A DNA stretch of 64,000 nucleotides. It comes from Membranipora membranacea (Eukaryota > Bryozoa > Gymnolaemata > Cheilostomatida > Membraniporidae). The notes below the pieces were generated by a model. That model was not told where the DNA came from. It searched no databases and worked only from the letters and a program-made list of their open reading frames with translations. Location of the stretch: assembly GCA_914767715.1 (NCBI GenBank), contig OU612074.1, positions 1,937,501 through 2,001,500 on the forward strand, written 5' to 3'. Positions 37,422 to 49,285 of this stretch are shown here, one piece after another. Positions within the stretch are counted from its first letter, which is position 1, and the number at the start of each line of letters is the position of its first letter. The position numbers were made by a program, and so were the translations under genes.

Positions 37422-38420
37422 ACCTTCAAGAGAAGATCGTGTTCTAGTTTGGTGCAGTAAACTACTTGTGTCAAATACTGGTACTATAAGGATTCAAACT
37501 TTGAAGAAAGAAGGCGATTCTGTTAATTTGAGTCTTAAAAAACCTGTTATCACTTTTACGAAGTTGAATTCCAAAAAGATTAGTGTCCTAGTGGCTGTAG
37601 GTTGTATTAGTCTGATTATGGCCTGATTAACTTTACTTTGATCTAATTATAGTAGTATAATGAAAACCTCATAATTTGACAAAAACATAGACAGGGTCAT
37701 GCCAACATAACCTTTGTGATCAATCTATTTTTAAGAGAAGATAACAGCCTATTCCAAATGAGGGCCTCAAATGGAATATCTGGCATTAAATTGAGGATAG
37801 GCGTTCAGGTTGCCTATGGAAAAACAACTGTCATGTTTTTTACTTAGTGATTTTGTATGATAGGAATGTACTGAAACTGCATTTGATGAACACAATAAAA
37901 TATCAGTTGGCACTAACTATATCTATAATCAATATTTGCTATCCCTCCACATCAATTTCTAGTAGAGATATTCAGATAATCAGACCTTCTTGTTTATATT
38001 TTTTCTCAAAAATATTGCGGTTGTTTACAACAGTCTCCCACAACATGTAAGATCCCAAACGAAGTCTTTCAACCAATATAGCTACACAAATCTACAGTAA
38101 TTTATCAACATATCTAGTAAAGTAGTTTAGTTTACACACTGATGGCTAGTAGTTTCATGAAAATGATGGGCTCATCACAAGAAAGTGACCACTGTTCATG
38201 GAGGCCTAAGACCTCATTCAACTAACAAAGAATGCCATTCGCCACTTGCCATCAAGATGGCAAATGTACATATGGGGCTTATAGGTTTTTTGTTAATCTA
38301 TTCGAATCTATGGATATGTGGATCGTGTGTCAAAAATCCCATTTATTTCACATTGCTTTACATGCTAACTACGTTGACCTCACACCTCGATAGGCCCGAT
38401 TAAATGATTTATTAAAATCA
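37422..38420. other. 3' flank of lipoxygenase, no further gene
   Basis: Probable 3' UTR to about 37.9 kb. A 67-codon frame at 37847-38050 has a vaguely LINE C-terminus-like end but no firm motif. Otherwise nothing is recognised. Confidence 0.4.
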
Positions 38421-38424
38421 GATG

Positions 38425-38612
38425 TCTTAGTGGCGAGGCTGCAATATCTGCGCCAGATTGCTCTTGGTTTGCATGCAGGTCAGAGCACAGCACACCTGGG
38501 GTCCAACCAAACCCAAATCGCCAATGGACAGCAGTGGGATTTGAACCAACGACCTTCAACATTAGCAAGCTGAAGGTACGGCACTCTAACCAACTGAGCC
38601 ACCGCCTACCTT
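38425..38612 (-). repeat. tRNA-derived SINE
   Basis: On the minus strand an A box, GTGGCTCAGTTGGTTAGAGT (near 38602-38583), and a B box, GGTTCAAATCCC (near 38547-38536), stand at tRNA spacing. The body that follows (CCCAGGTGTGCTGTGCTCTG, GACCTGCATGCAAACC, AGAGCAATCTGGCGC) is shared with the SINE at 26.3 kb. Confidence 0.75.
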
Positions 38613-38619
38613 TCCATCT

Positions 38620-39420
38620 ATAAATCCTTATGATGAATGACTTATAATAACAGTCAGCTGCTGTTCGTCATTTTGTAACACTAATGAATCTGACTTAGTA
38701 AATTTGTCTAAGCTCTCTTGAATAAGTTTGAATTGAGTTTTCCACACACTCCCAGCCAATTTTTCATCAACTGCTCAGACTTGCTATGTTGAATTAGTCG
38801 AATTCCAATACCCATCACATATTACTTTGGAGTTGCCCCACCACACATAAATGAAGGCAACTCCCATTTTTACATTTAGTTGGAATACAAAGGTATATAG
38901 AACATGTCTCAGTCAGAAACCAGTCAGTCATATAACGGCAACCAGATAGTGCAAACTACTATCATATTTCGTACTGAGGAATCATATTATACCTTTGTAC
39001 CAACTACATATACAAATATATTATTACATATTATGGATCCAATCAAATCAACCAAAAACTTGTAGGACGCTACAACAAAAACAGAAAATAAAAACCGACA
39101 GAAAAAGCAAAAGAAAAAAAAAGAAGAAGGCAAGAATGGGAAAGGGACTCTACTTATGACTGCTTACTGTACAACATGTAAACTCATGAGGACAGCTAGA
39201 TTACTCATATGACGATTATATTACTTGCAGAGTCACCCAGAAGGCTGGCGGCTAGTAGAGAGGACAATCCACTGATAGCTCTGTACTGAGAAGATCTTGC
39301 TTGAGCAAGTCAGACATTGTAACAGTGATTTGAGGTGAGCCTGTTATATCGATTGTATTGAGTTTAGTTGTATCGGTTATTCTAAAACCCCTAGTTTCAG
39401 ATATAACATGGTTATACCCT
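38620..39420. other. Intergenic, no supported gene
   Basis: AT-rich sequence with an A-rich tract around 39100-39125. No gene or RNA is recognised. Confidence 0.4.
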
Positions 39421-39433
39421 CTCATACTTTTCT

Positions 39434-39907
39434 TTGCTCACATCATTCCAATCTCAAATCACCAAGATTTCAATCCTATCACACCAGAACATATTAGTAG
39501 GGATCTCTGTTCAACTAATTGTGAAATTTTACATCATATGTATACGGCTAAAGATCACCTATGCCACCCCTGCTGCCTGGTTCCCCCTCTCAATGAGCAG
39601 CTCAATAGTGACTATAACGTCATTCGAGAAGCTAGCCACTAAGATCATCAATCCAGGGGCAGAATCATACTATTACCGACTGCTGAATATCCGCATCCTC
39701 CCTCTCGAGCAATACCAACAGCAGCTATGTCGTGATTATACCATCAAAGTCACCAGCCCTGCTCACTGCCTAAATTACCTGGTTCCTAAACATAGCAACA
39801 CTAGACATTCAAAGTATCACTGCCATCGGTGCAACACTAAGTTCCGAACCAAACTAAGGGAGCGAAAACTTTTTTATTCCTATGTCAACAATGAATGTGT
39901 AAAATAG
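39434..39907 (+). pseudogene. LINE polyprotein C-terminus
   Basis: The frame reads ITYATPAAWFPLS..., then ATKIINPGAESYYYRLLNIR and LPLEQYQQQLCRDYTIKV, then HCLNYLVPKHS, ending FYSYVNNECVK. This order (YA-PAW, A-KII-P, L-Y-LRL-PLE-RR, HPLH-LVP, final F-Y-N) is the conserved region after the reverse transcriptase in many LINEs. The reverse transcriptase itself is absent. It is followed by an AT-rich 3' region. Confidence 0.75.
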
Positions 39908-39909
39908 GT

Positions 39910-40630
39910 TTATTATATTTTTTTATGCATTTTATCATTTTTATTGTACCAAAACCTGTAAGGGTGGCCGCTTTTTATTTAGGTAGCATACCAATGGTCA
40001 GAAAAGAAGATTATATTATATCATTATTGTGTTATATGCAATTGTATTTACTTCGGCCCTATTTTTCATACAAATTAAGTTTTTTGAGATGCTGATAAAC
40101 AGTCTAATTTACATGTATATCACCTAAATAGACACTTGACAACTAACAATAACAAAATTGAAGACTTGCTGTGTAGACTTGGATATTGTAAAGATGATTA
40201 AATCATTTACAGGTTTCTGTACTATTTTTTATAAGGAATAACCTATTTCTGAATGACAGATATTGCTGGGGGAGCTTGGGAGCCTAAAATGAAATGATGG
40301 CTTTATTCAAACCAAGTGTTGGAATACTGAAAATGTACAAACAGTACAAGCCATCTTCTCCTATCTGGACAACATGATAACATGTATTTAGACGTTGGGT
40401 ACATTTGTACTGAGTTTGTACATCCTGTGTTTATAGATTCATTTAAATTCACCCAACTCAACTCAGATTAATACTGGTACAAATTATATTATTATTATTA
40501 TTTTTTTTTATAATTATACAAATTATTATTAGGTTGCCTAATGATTTATCATAGCCAGAAATTTCGTATTTCATTCATAAACCCTGTGACAGTTTGATTG
40601 ACTTGCTTCAGGCTATATCCATCAATCAAA
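39910..40630. other. Intergenic, AT-rich
   Basis: Presumed 3' UTR of the LINE fragment, then anonymous AT-rich sequence with a T-run at 40498-40510. No gene is recognised. Confidence 0.4.
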
Positions 40631-40634
40631 TCAG

Positions 40635-40850
40635 TCAGCCTGGTTCAGCGGTAAGCGCTTCTGCCAGTTGACCAGTTGGGTGAGGGTTCGAATCTCATCC
40701 GTCCCATCCCATCCCTTCCACTTGCCTGCACTTACTTCCACTAACCATCACATACTTCCACTTACCTTCTCTTACTCCCACTTGTCATCGCTTACTTCCA
40801 CTTTGTTCCCACGTCCAAGTGGGGGCGAGTGGGGGCTCGAATCTGGGCGT
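40635..40850 (+). repeat. tRNA-derived SINE with CTTCCACTT-type body
   Basis: An A-box-like TGGTTCAGCGGTAAGCGC (about 40641-40658) and a B box GGGTTCGAATCTC (about 40684-40696) are followed by imperfect repeats of CACTTACTTCCACT to about 40810. Confidence 0.65.
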
Positions 40851-40904
40851 TAAAAGTAACCGGGGGGCAGGTTCACCTGACTCGAATCTGGGCCACGCTG
40901 CGGA

Positions 40905-41012
40905 GCGCTGGGGCACTCTTCGCGCGTTCAGCTTCCCCCGACTCGAATCTGGGCCACGTTGCTCAGACTAAGAATTCCATGCTCTACTGACTGAGCTATT
41001 TTGGTAGATATT
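40905..41012 (-). repeat. tRNA-like SINE head, minus strand
   Basis: The reverse complement gives A box TAGCTCAGTCAGTAGAGC (about 41000-40983) and a B-box-like GATTCGAGTCG (about 40948-40938). It faces the plus-strand SINE at 40.64 kb, so the two share or abut their tails. Confidence 0.6.
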
Positions 41013-41035
41013 GATATAAGCAACGGCTACACAGG

Positions 41036-41101
41036 TCATTTTCATTATCATTATCGTTATCATTATCATTATCATTCTCATTCTCACTATCATTATCATT
41101 A
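41036..41101. repeat. (CATTAT)n-like microsatellite
   Basis: About ten imperfect CATTAT/CATTCT hexamers. Confidence 0.9.
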
Positions 41102-41104
41102 TGC

Positions 41105-42425
41105 TGAGTTCGAACAAGAATGAAGAAGGGCTGCTAAACAATGAAGCTCATCATTTTTACAACGCTTTACATTTGACTCAGATTTAACCGGTTTCTGTTA
41201 TATATTGAGTTTGAGTCACGTAGTATTTCATTTGATTTGATTGAAACTTATCCTAGTAATAACATCAAATGGGCTCCTTACATCTGATCCTAATAGTGGT
41301 CCCAAATCCAAATCTGCCATTGCACCAACCGCCAGCAGCACAACTGCCACACAGATTATCCAAACGTTCATCGCAGGCGAATTTCCATAAAAAATGTAAA
41401 CAAAAAGTTATAACCAATTGTGCGGTCAATAGTATTAACTGATTGAGCTATTTGAGCCCAATGAGTAGACAAATTGCTGTAGACTCAGTGGCTGGCTATA
41501 TGAATCAACAGCTTTCATTGCTTCTTTCAAAAACAAAAGACAAACATAAAGCCAAAGTATTGAGATGTCAAATCTTAAAAAAAATGTTGTTTCATTCTGA
41601 CACTCCAATGATTTGCAGTCAATCTGTTTTAACTACCAACAGGTCCAAGCATTTCATACATAGGCAATTTGCACTGCTGTAATTGGAAAAGGTTTCTACA
41701 ACGGGAAATTTGAAGGTATCTACGGTCAAATTATTGATACCATCAGAGTTTCCTCTCTTGATGAGGTAAGGTTGCTATGAGTGGTATGGATTTGACGGTG
41801 CTGTGAAAAACCCACTGAACCGCTGCCTTTGTTTAGTTTAGTTCACTACAAGAACTGAATTCAACCACACTTGATAGATGAAGTATAGTCTGACGTTCTA
41901 CATGTATCGAATGATAATGCAAAAATACTTATAAGCCATTATTTGGGAGAAATTTAGTATCTAAAAGGTAATAAAGTAATAAAAAGAACCTGCAGTTGAT
42001 TGGGCTTGGTCAATCAGTCAACTCAGTACCACCCGTGTACATCCCGTATGAGCAAGAGAGACATATTTATTGCTATGAGTAAGTTAACACTGTTGAGATA
42101 ATTACACTTGACAGCTAGTAGGCTACTAACTGTTCGACTGTGACTGTGTGTGATTATTATATGATCGCCTCTTTATCGAATTAAAAACAAACATTTAAAA
42201 CGAAATGCTCTGCCAGCAAGTAACTACAATATAGTCCAAAAAAACATAAAATACCTTGCAACTTACTTATAACTTACTTACTTACTATTGAGGTTCTGTC
42301 CGAGAGGAGGGTAGGCAAGTAATGACAGGCTTGCGAACAATGGCTATATTTATATCTGTATTGAGAGCAGAGTGTCCTTCTGACCTTTTCTGTCCAATCA
42401 TCTTTTGCAGATTTCAGTCTGATGG
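41105..42425. other. Intergenic, no supported gene
   Basis: A 79-codon frame at 41443-41682 continues in a related frame for a short distance but has no recognised motif. It could be a decayed transposon piece. Nothing else is supported. Confidence 0.35.
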
Positions 42426-42549
42426 GTGATATGTAGTGATGGCAACAAGACGAGACAATTCCCGATCTCCTGGGACTTTTCTCCCCGGGACAGTATCTCG
42501 TCCCGTCGAGACAGACAACTCCCAATACATATCGGGACGACCAGCATTG

Positions 42550-43200
42550 TAAATGGTAGTAGTTGGTCAAAATATTGCCTACACCCAGACTCAAACCAGT
42601 TACCTAGAGATCAGCAGTCCACGCTCTTACCCACTACGCCAGGGGTGCCCAACCTATGGCTCATGAGCCACCTCGGCTCATTTTGGCTTTTTGGGTGGCT
42701 CATTTTAATATTTGCAAATTTCAAGCGCTTTTTGGCGCGAATTTCATGCATTCAATTCATGCATGTACAATGTACATTAAATGTATGTATAGTGTATACA
42801 AGTTCATTGTACTGGGTGCCTGCATTGTACATATGTGTGTAGAGTTGTCTACTTGCAGACTTGCCAATCTAAATTTTCCAAAATGCTTATAAAAATTTGC
42901 AAAATGCTTAAAATGCTTACAAAACTCCTGGGCGCCTCATATGAACAGAAATTGCCTCAAAAATTTTTTCGCGCTACGCGCATAAACTCGCACGACGTGA
43001 CTTTGCTTTGGTAATTTTGCCAGCACTTATACATGAATGAATATTATACATATATATCACTGACTGTTTCCATGTTGTCTACACGTGATGCGATGTGGTC
43101 AGCTCATTTGGTGTGATTGCTTTTTTAAATGGCTCATGTGAGAGAATAGGTTGGGCACTCCTGCACTACGCCACGGATTTTATGTGACGTCAGTTGAAAT
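42550..43200 (-). repeat. tRNA-derived SINE interrupted by a hAT MITE
   Basis: On the minus strand the head reads CCGTGGCGTAGTGGGTAAGA when 42640-43163 and one target copy are removed, with a B-box-like GGTTTGAGTC near 42597-42588. The interruption falls exactly in the A-box region, so this copy lost its promoter. Confidence 0.65.
42632..43171. mobile_element. hAT MITE (inner of a nest)
   Basis: The element spans 42640-43163 (524 bp) with termini CAGGGGTGCCCAACCTA and the near complement TAGGTTGGGCACTCCTG. It is flanked by perfect 8-bp direct repeats CACTACGC (42632-42639 and 43164-43171). The subterminal TATGGCTCATGAGCCACC is typical of a widespread hAT MITE type. There is no coding sequence. 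Confidence 0.9.
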
Positions 43201-43589
43201 TAAGACTATCATATTATGAAAAGATAGTTATTGTCATACTTTGGCTTCGATTATTAAACGGCTTACAACACTACATGAAGATTTCTTTAGACATCTATAA
43301 TTCAATGAATACTTGACAGAATTTGATGAAACCTGGTCTCAACATAGTTCCTTAGTTCCAGATGATAAGTTACAACCTGAATCAAATGTACTATAAGCTG
43401 ATTGCACTAGTGATAGTGAATGAATATCCACCAATCTTTTAAATGGCGGATATCTGAAGAATGTTTTAGCGGCATCGATATATGTCTCGGTCTCGTCCCA
43501 GTCTCGTACCGAATTTTCCTGCTGTCTTGGTCTCGTCTCGTCCCGTCTCGCCAAAATCTGACAATTTGCCATCACTAGTGATATGTGTA

Positions 43590-44350
43590 TCAAGTAACAG
43601 ATGGTACCGACCTTGACAGGCAGACTGACAATTATATCCTGCTGAGTTGTCAATATTGACTACCGTTCTGGTTTTTACATATTAGATTATAATTGTTAAC
43701 CATTTCCATTCTTGGTCTATTAATGGCTGGTTAAAATTATATTGGCATTTAGCCGTCTTTGTTCTGTTCCTAGTTCCCTACTGCATATTCTGACATCTTT
43801 CAGCTACAAGACATATATATTATTATCTATATTTCTATAACACTTACATGCGAGGTTTCCTAGTCGTTGAACTACATTCCACGAATGATAGATTATTTAA
43901 TAAATGCTCTTATTATTATGCGAACCATTAGCATGTGGTTTAAGACATCAATATTCAGGTCATGCTATCAAAGTCACAGCATTGTCAATGTTCAGGATAA
44001 CCTAATTATGATGTGTTATGTTCGAATTACATCACGGACAGAACACGATATACGAGTAATTATAACATCGCAGGCTTTGAATTGCAAATAATGGAGATGA
44101 AAATGTATTCATTATCCATTGACGATGAAAATTATATACATTTATTATGAGCTTTATTTAGGACAATACTCATTCATTGAAAAATATGAAAGGAAAAAAG
44201 TCGCAAAGATGTTAATGCATAATTACAATAATTCTCCAAACATTTTAAGTCACTGCCGCTGTTGATAGAAACATTGTCGTCAGCATAGGCTAAGCTTCTG
44301 GATCTAATCTGCTTCTAATCTCCCACACAAAATTTTCTCTTTTTACTTAT
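43590..44350. other. Intergenic, no supported gene
   Basis: AT-rich, with no motif-bearing frame. Confidence 0.4.
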
Positions 44351-44354
44351 TTTT

Positions 44355-44835
44355 TTAGGTCCTCTCTAATGTTTGATTCAGACTGAACTTCTTTATCCAA
44401 CCAATCTCTAGCAGTTTTTTAGACTTCACCTGACATGATTTTAGTCTGTTATTAAGAAAGAGAAATTGGGTATTGATTTTTTCCAGCATTTCATCAGATG
44501 CGGAGATGTAAGGTAGATTTGTCCATTGCTCACCAGAGAAGGTTGTTTTCACGTTTGACATTTGGACATTTGAACTCCTACCTTCCTGATTGCATCAGAT
44601 GATGTTATGATCACTCAATGGACAATCTATGGTATCGCTCTCCTCTACTACAACAGTAGGTCGAGTTGTATGTATATGATCTAGTAGAGTTGTCGACTTT
44701 TCTCATACTCTTGTTGTCTTTTGGATCATTTGTTTGAGAAAATATGGCTTGCATAGTTTGTCATTCCATTTGGTTTTGAGTTTAACATCAAACAGATTGA
44801 TATTACAATCTCCCATAATAATTATATCTAACCTT
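44355..44835 (-). pseudogene. LINE endonuclease fragment
   Basis: The minus strand reads IIIMGDCNINLFD (the GDFN box, with Phe changed to Cys), then STTLLDHIHTT and CPLSDHNII, the Asp-His catalytic end of the APE-like endonuclease. In-frame TGA codons near 44700 and 44595 interrupt it. It continues to a stop at 44355. Confidence 0.75.
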
Positions 44836-44839
44836 CCCC

Positions 44840-45670
44840 CACCCCGTTATTTTGCCCCCTGTCACAGCAAATCAAACCAAGGAGATGAGAATGTTGTAAC
44901 CAACGTCTGCTCAATTGGTATTCTCACCTCTTTAATCTTTATCATGCAGTATTTCATGAGTTTTGTGCTGCATAGACAGTGATTCATATTGCTCCTTTTT
45001 TCTATTATTGAGTGGGAATGGAAAAATCAATTTAATGGATGCGAATTTCCTATCTGCTTTCTGAAAATATTGCTGTTGGTGATTATCTCTTCCTAACTTA
45101 CTTAATACTACAAAATCAGCTGCCATTTGAGTTTGAGTTTGCAGATACATCGGACACATCTATAAGTTGTTTCATGGCCATATTTTAGATTATTTTTCAT
45201 CACTGTAAAATAAGTTATCCTGTAAAGTCAAACTGACAAAAAATGCTTTGATATTGCTTTCAATTTCTAATCATCACATATCCCGAAATTCAGCAGTTCC
45301 ATTGAGAGTGTCATTTCCCAGATGAGATTTTTTTATACAAATGATTCAATCAAGAAGAAGCATTTAATTGCTGGATTAGATTTTTTTTGTATTTACCACG
45401 TGGCCTCATGTATTACAGGCAGGCATCTAACAAGCTATTAACTCCATGTATTTAGCCACGGTCTATTTTGTGAAAATAGCCCAATGATTATAAATGTATC
45501 TGATAACAATTCATAGGGCACTGCAGAGTAATAAATCCAGTGCCAGTGCTCTACTGGTACAGCAATCAGTAAACTTAACAATTGTCTGGACTTTACAAAA
45601 CAGACGGATAAAAGTTTGGTATAAGAAATTAACAAACATCTTTATTAGTTCCTGGACTGTTTGGACATTA
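44840..45670. other. Intergenic, 3' flank of the phospholipase gene
   Basis: No gene is recognised. The part nearest 45675 is presumably 3' UTR of the minus-strand phospholipase. Confidence 0.4.
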
Positions 45671-45674
45671 CTTT

Positions 45675-47503
45675 TTACACACATTTTTTGACCCAACTTT
45701 CATTACACCAGGACGCAGGTCTAGACATGTAACCGTTTGTACCTCCAACCCTGACTGCTAGGTAATAGCTTGCCCTGATAGTCTGTGAAAGAAAAAGAGC
45801 ATTGGCTACAAAAAAACCGGCAACGGACATTATTGGTAAACACCCAACTTATTGTTCTAATATCAGTGTATATATTTGTGGTTGAGGGAATGAATATCTA
45901 CCACTGTAGCTTATATCACTGTAGGTTAAGTTGTATGCTCTTTAAAAAGGGTGCCATAACTCGAATTCAGTTATTCAACAGATCTATAATTATGCTACGT
46001 TTAGTCTTTATTCTGGTGATAAAAACTGCCAAAAAATAAAGAGTTGTTCATGTGGCAGAATATTCACACTGAGATTAAATGTTAGTCCGTGAACAATTAG
46101 CAACCATGCAAGTCAACTGGTGGATAGAGAATAAGCTACAGCTAGGGTATGCCTGACATCAAACAGCCACGTGAAAAATGCCTTGCAAGATTGAAGAAAA
46201 TAACGCGTCATAATCAGTCAAATATATTATCATATCGAATGGTCATAATGATTTTCGCTCAAGATAGGTTGGTGACAGCGCAGCGTCTTTGGATCTGTCT
46301 CTTTGTTTGTAATATTGGTACAATACAGGCCTCAACAAATCTAATCCGCTTTTCTCATCTTTTATCACTTTAGTCTGGCAGTAGTTGGTCTTTGGTTATT
46401 TGAACTCGTAATAGCTTGGGAGTACAGAGAGTTCTTATTCGTAGGATATACCACGCAGATAAGTCTCTTAAACTCTTACCTCACAGAATGTTTTGTCTTT
46501 GCTGTTGGTAACTTTATCACAGTGTTTTTTCAGGTTTGCATAAAACCTTTTGTCACAGGTCTTTCGGTCAACACCAAATTTCACTCCCTTCAAAAGGAAC
46601 TGCAGTTTTAACAGCATAACAACAACTTTCATAAATATGTATTTGAATAATGTATTGGTCTCCGTTAAAAGAAAAATCAGATAAGTATAGGTGCTAGGGT
46701 CACGCTCACTCATTGATGGAACGATATACTTTCTGAGTGAGTGATTTTGGAACAAATTTGTCCAATTGAAAGACCAACAAGTGAGTGATAATTTTGAGCG
46801 TTTAAATTGCATTAGTAAAGCATCGCTCATTCTAATTAAAATACCTCCCAGACAGGTTGAGAAAGAGATCATGAAAAAAAAAAATGTAAATCACTTTTTA
46901 TTTAGCTGCTCTCCAGCAATCTTTACATGAATATAAGATGGATACATATACATATTCAATTTAGCGCACTCCTGTACAAGGTAGGAATGGGCAAGCTAGG
47001 CTATTGTCCAGAGAGCTCACCTCCTTCAGCAGCATGGGTAGTGACCGGGATTCAAACCTGCAACTCTCAGATTGAGATGCTCGAATCCTAACCGCTACGC
47101 CACCCTGCCTGCCTCATGAAACTTACGCAGTAATAACACTGATCATGTTTGTAGCATGAGTCGACAAAGGTATTCTTGTAGAAGAATGGTAGACCACCAG
47201 GTATAGAGCATCCATCACTGTGTCCTGTACAATGTTATATAGTGACATCATGACATAGTAGAACAATAAAAAGTGACAAAAAAATAGTCAAACCTGCTTA
47301 TAAATCAATTAAACCACTAGTCCGTCAAAGGACAGTATGATTTTGGAATTAAAAGGTAATAACAGACAACTCCTAATATTTTTATGAAAACTTGCAATAC
47401 TGATATTGAGGCAAGTGACTGGTTTACCTTGATTACAGTCCACCGCCAGAGCAGAGAGGACACACACAGATATGAGGAGAGAGGCGGTGATCAGATGATG
47501 CAT
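45675..47503 (-). CDS. Secreted phospholipase A2, conodipine-like, 4 exons
   Basis: Secreted phospholipases A2 release fatty acid from the sn-2 position of phospholipids. Minus-strand exons: 47503-47428, 47224-47127, 46587-46480, 45782-45675. All junctions are GT-AG and in phase, giving 129 residues. Exon 1 encodes a signal peptide (about residues 1-21). Exon 2 carries the catalytic core with the His-Asp pair in SCYKHDQCYYC. Exons 3 and 4 supply further cysteines and a YYLAVRVGG helix region. The order CxIPGG, CxxHDxCYxC, C-x3-F-x6-C and a C-terminal W-C...C matches the conodipine-type group rather than classical group I/II enzymes. No break is seen, so it is probably functional. It could be a digestive, defensive or venom-like enzyme; sequence alone cannot say. 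A SINE occupies intron 2. Confidence 0.88.
45783..46479. other. Intron 3 of the phospholipase gene
   Basis: 697 bp between exons 3 and 4. No transposon with recognisable ends and no RNA gene is seen. Confidence 0.6.
46950..47116 (-). repeat. tRNA-derived SINE next to a splice donor
   Basis: On the minus strand the head GGGTGGCGTAGCGGTTAGGA (about 47104-47085) contains the A box. The B box GGTTTGAATCCC lies near 47056-47045. Tail sequence runs to about 46950. It begins about 10 bases downstream of the exon 2 donor of the phospholipase gene and is in the sense orientation. Confidence 0.8.
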
Positions 47504-47846
47504 GATGGGACTGTGTCAGTAATAGCAGACTAATGAAATACAGAGCCTCTCTCTCAGTTGTATTTAACTCGATACAACCTCGACTTTGCCTGCATTCTGA
47601 TGTCATGAGAAATCACACAACGGTATTGTAGCTGTCCTTCTTTAGTTTTGTACAGTCACATTGCTTACCTGCCCCTATCTCGGTCACAAGTGATACCTAT
47701 GGTACTGAGTGTATAATCGATAACTACCTGGAATCTAACATCTGGTGTTCTCATGATATCATATTGGTGACCCATTGCCAGACTCATAGATAACAATGAC
47801 TGTATTTGGTGTCAAGGTTGTAACTTTAACTTTGGGGATACAGTTA

Positions 47847-47905
47847 TATGAGACCATAGAGTTATTATATATAATAGTTATATATAATAACTCTATGCAT
47901 GAGAC
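47847..47905. mobile_element. 43-bp hairpin with near-perfect target duplication
   Basis: Perfect 20-bp arms (left CATAGAGTTATTATATATAA, 47855-47874; right 47878-47897) with a 3-base loop. The flanks TATGAGAC and CATGAGAC match at 7 of 8 positions. Confidence 0.7.
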
Positions 47906-49236
47906 TTTCCAATTGACGGCCAAAACAGGGCACTATACTATATATTTATAGGCTGGTAGCATATAACTAGGGTAAGCCAACTCGATCAACCAAGTCCAAC
48001 ATTGGTGAGATCCTACACATACAACATGAAAATTGTTTTTTATACCTTTTCTTGTTTAATTTTGTAAGTTTTCTCCCTAAAAAGAGAGCGATTCCTATAG
48101 GTGGTTACCCAGGATTTGACACTATGATCTGACACAAAGATAGAGTAATTCTTGAATTTTTTAATCTTTAGTACATTGATTGACAGCATAGATTTAAGGA
48201 TAAGAACTGATCTCATTAGACACTCATAGTGTGATCTTCAACATACTGAGATCTCCAGCAAGAGCTTTTGCATTATGTAAAACAAATTTAGCCAATGTAG
48301 CCTGGGGGGTCTTTCAATTAGGAAGAGTGATCCTTTACTAAAGCAAGTTATCACTATCACATCACTATCACATCGCTCAAAATTATCACTCACTTGGTGT
48401 TTCAATTAGAGAAAATCGCTCCCAAATCGCTCACTCAAAATGTATATAGTTCCATCAAGTGACTGAGCGATCTGAAAGCGAGACCCCTAGCAGCAAATAA
48501 TTATCCATGCATGATTTCGCGGATTTAAAAATATTAGGCAAAAATTAATTAAAAAGCAAGCATAAAAATTATTGACAGTAAAATTTACTAGGATTTTTCA
48601 AATAAATGTAAGAGTTCAGATGGCAAAATATGCAGGCCAGGGGGTCTTTCAATTAGAAACAGCCAAAATCGCAATGTTATCGCTTACTCACTCTTTGTAA
48701 TGTAAACCTATCACATTGTTTTGTAACATATCATAAACCTGATTATTCATGGGCATAACTCAGCAAATTAAGGGCTATTGGTACCCAGCACTGAAGACAC
48801 AACTAGCCCTGTAGTAAAATGTTACATTAGTATTAGGAATGTGATTCACAGGGAGCAGTTTTACCAGTGAATCACTCAAGATAATGAGATTTTCAGGTCA
48901 AAGGGCTACTGCAAAAAAGCAAAATGTTACAAAAGGCTGCTACCCGTAAGGCCACTACCCACAAGGTCCTATTCTCTTGCCACTCCTCACAATAATTTCA
49001 CAGAATTTTGAATTGAAATTATTGATCACGGTAGAGATCCGATACGATGCCCCTCAAATGTAATTGGTACTAAAAGGCACCACTTTCTTAAATTTTCTAG
49101 GGAGGCCCCAAACATCCCCCTGCAAAATCGCGCTACAGCCTGGCCCTCCCACACCCACCTGGCCCTACCACTTGAAAACTGATGGATACAGCCCTGAGTT
49201 AACCTGTTACCATTGTACGTTGTTTCCACAGACTTT

Positions 49237-49285
49237 GTTCTATCAGAGACTATAGATATAGATTATCTATAGTCTCTGGTTATAT
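49237..49285. mobile_element. 35-bp hairpin with imperfect target duplication
   Basis: Perfect 15-bp arms, CAGAGACTATAGATA at 49244-49258 and its complement at 49264-49278, with a 5-base loop. The flanks GTTCTAT and GTTATAT match at 6 of 7 positions. Confidence 0.6.

Larger units (their letters stand above)
42426..43585. mobile_element. Non-autonomous hAT element (outer of a nest)
   Basis: The element spans 42434-43577 with perfect 12-bp terminal inverted repeats TAGTGATGGCAA and TTGCCATCACTA. It is bounded by perfect 8-bp direct repeats GTGATATG at 42426-42433 and 43578-43585. Subterminal sequence is rich in GTCTCG/CGAGAC motifs on both sides (about 42450-42540 and 43485-43560). It contains a tRNA-derived SINE, which itself contains another hAT MITE. 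There is no transposase. Confidence 0.88.

Noticed and set aside
46468-46872. A 134-codon single-exon gene on the minus strand
   Set aside because: Only its last 36 codons are coding: they are exon 3 of the phospholipase. The upstream part is intron.
47045-47110. A functional tRNA gene on the minus strand
   Set aside because: Head sequence continues into a SINE-like tail and the anticodon arm does not fold properly; it lies in a gene intron.
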